Positions 62,773 through 64,000 of a stretch of DNA of 64,000 bases are shown here, piece by piece (the first letter of the stretch is position 1; the number at the start of each line of letters is the position of its first letter). Where the stretch lies: assembly GCA_902826215.1 (NCBI GenBank), contig CADEDY010000002.1:124001-188000 (forward strand), given 5' to 3'. Both the position numbers and the translations under genes were made by a program. The notes below the pieces were generated by a model that was not told where the DNA came from, made no database searches, and worked only from the letters and a program-made list of their open reading frames with translations. The stretch is from an uncultured Bacteroidota bacterium (lineage in GTDB: Bacteria > Bacteroidota > Bacteroidia > Flavobacteriales_F > PHOS-HE28).

Positions 62773-64000
62773 CGGCTTGCTGGGCGCCTTTGCCCGTTGG
62801 TTGTTTGATCACGTCCAGGCCGATATCCGGTCTCAGGTATTTTCCTTCGTAAGCGATCAACGCTGCGCTCCTTTGCGCGGCGAGGATGGCTTGCTCTAGA
62901 TCCTTTCCGAACGAGGTCACGGCCAGTACACGGCCACCTGCGGTCACCAATGTGTCGCCTTTCAGTGCGGTGCCGCTTTGGAATACGTAGGCATCACGCA
63001 CCAGCTCCAGCCCATTGATCGGTGCTCCGGTCTCGAAGTCGTTGGGGTAGCCTTCGTTGGCGAGCACCACGGTCACCGCCGTGCGATCATCCACATCCAC
63101 ATGCCGTTCGCTCAACGTGCCGGATGCGATCCCTTCAAAGAGATCCAGAAGATCGCTTCTTAAACGGGGGAGTATGGCCTGTGTTTCGGGGTCGCCCAAG
63201 CGCACATTGTATTCGATCACGTACGGCTCGCCATTCACGTTCATCAGCCCCATGAACAGGAACCCGCTGTATGCGATGCCTTCCTTGCGCAAGCCCCGTA
63301 TCGTGGGTGCTGCAACACGGTCATGCACTTTCTGCATGAAGTCCTTATCGGCGAACGGCACTGGAGAGACCGCACCCATGCCACCGGTGTTCGGGCCGGT
63401 ATCGCCAACGCCGATGCGCTTGTAGTCCTTGGCTGCGGGTAACATCTTGAACGCTTCCCCATCGGTGATGAGGAAAGCTGATAGTTCCACCCCCTTGAGG
63501 AATTGCTCGATCACCACGCGCGATCCAGCGGCGCCGAAGCGACCACCTTCCAGCATGTCCTTCAACACTTTCGCTGCTTCCTTGCGGTCGCTCGTGATCA
63601 CCACGCCCTTGCCGCTGGCCAAGCCATCCGCTTTGATCACGAATGGGGGTGTTACCCGTTCGATGTGCTCCACGGCTGCCTTCAATTCGCCTTGGCCGAA
63701 GACACGATGCGCCGCTGTCGGGATGTTGTGACGGAACATGAACTCCTTGGCGAATTCCTTGCTGCCCTCCAGTCGCGCGCCGGCCTGCTTCGGGCCGATG
63801 ACGGTGACGATGTCCTTGAGCTGCGGATCGGCCACGATGCGATCATGCAAGCCATCCACCAACGGCGCTTCGGGTCCTACGACCACGATGCGGATCCGCT
63901 TCTCGAGCAGGAAGGCACGGAGCTTCTTCTGGTCGTTGAGGTCCAGGTCCACATTGCGCCCATGGCGAACGGTGCCGGGGTTGCCGGGTGTAACGTAGAG
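62765..64000 (-). CDS. purD: Phosphoribosylamine-glycine ligase (5' end outside window)
   Basis: The minus-strand frame is open from the window end to TAA at 62765-62767, giving 411 residues of the C-terminal most of PurD; about 10-20 N-terminal residues lie outside. This ATP-grasp enzyme joins glycine to phosphoribosylamine in purine synthesis. YVTPGNPGTVR at the edge, VVGPEAPLVDGLHD, ADGLASGKGVVI (ATP loop) and EYNVRLGDPETQAILPRL are the family marks. purQ lies 1.3 kb downstream on the same strand. Confidence 0.95.
   Translation of the reverse strand, partial: LYVTPGNPGTVRHGRNVDLDLNDQKKLRAFLLEKRIRIVVVGPEAPLVDGLHDRIVADPQLKDIVTVIGPKQAGARLEGSKEFAKEFMFRHNIPTAAHRVFGQGELKAAVEHIERVTPPFVIKADGLASGKGVVITSDRKEAAKVLKDMLEGGRFGAAGSRVVIEQFLKGVELSAFLITDGEAFKMLPAAKDYKRIGVGDTGPNTGGMGAVSPVPFADKDFMQKVHDRVAAPTIRGLRKEGIAYSGFLFMGLMNVNGEPYVIEYNVRLGDPETQAILPRLRSDLLDLFEGIASGTLSERHVDVDDRTAVTVVLANEGYPNDFETGAPINGLELVRDAYVFQSGTALKGDTLVTAGGRVLAVTSFGKDLEQAILAAQRSAALIAYEGKYLRPDIGLDVIKQPTGKGAQQAVK

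Noticed and set aside
1-64000. tRNA, rRNA, CRISPR, IS elements, prophage or integrase genes
   Set aside because: I looked for cloverleaf-like segments, regularly spaced repeats and transposase or integrase motifs and saw none. A covariance-model search would be more sensitive for RNA genes.

Overview
The window is GC-rich chromosomal DNA from a member of the Bacteroidota, most likely a high-GC Flavobacteriales-type organism. The grounds are: type IX secretion (T9SS) C-terminal sorting domains on two secreted proteins, several promoters of the Bacteroidota TAnnTTTG type with almost no Shine-Dalgarno sequences, a 14-gene nuo operon with a short NuoG lacking the molybdopterin-type domain, a large IleS of the type seen in this phylum, and a purD-side gene pair resembling the flavobacterial DUF6341/DUF6427 proteins. 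I saw no rRNA, tRNA, CRISPR array, insertion sequence or phage gene. Coding density is very high, and no gap without a gene exceeds about 170 bases.

Layout. 1-1398: 5' part of a secreted YVTN-type beta-propeller gene. 1539-11494: a same-strand metabolic cluster of aldehyde dehydrogenase, C45-type NTN hydrolase, ATP-grasp ligase, very long Orn/Lys/Arg-type decarboxylase, VOC protein, nitrilase-superfamily amidase and class III aminotransferase. Its enzyme set suggests amine conjugation, deconjugation and oxidation, and it is the best candidate here for an undescribed pathway. 11576-16218: T9SS lamin-tail protein, asd, and an outer-membrane-type gene broken by one in-frame TGA. 16219-21294: lspA, a DksA/TraR protein with a histone-H1-like tail, ileS. 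21394-28669: transporters and membrane proteins. 28763-31816: NYN-LOTUS protein and an MBOAT/SGNH O-acylation pair. 31912-34788: sulfide:quinone oxidoreductase, YceI, and a pirin with a Tat-like signal. 34902-47713: nuoA to nuoN on the minus strand, diverging from dxs. 49845-55555: a T9SS protein and three polytopic GT-C-like membrane proteins. 55589-58566: fabH-accB-accC. 58714-60792: a secreted CotH-kinase/lamin-tail protein. 60793-64000: purQ, a DUF6427-like membrane protein, a 59-residue membrane protein and the 3' part of purD.

Functionally the window combines core metabolism (respiratory complex I, fatty-acid initiation, isoprenoid, purine and lysine/threonine precursors) with cell-surface functions. 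The most unusual signals are the amine/amide cluster, lysine-alanine-rich tails on three unrelated proteins within 13 kb, a set of promoters whose -7 box lies exactly 4 nt before the start codon (implying leaderless mRNAs), a long palindromic intergenic element, and the single-codon lesion in the outer-membrane gene.
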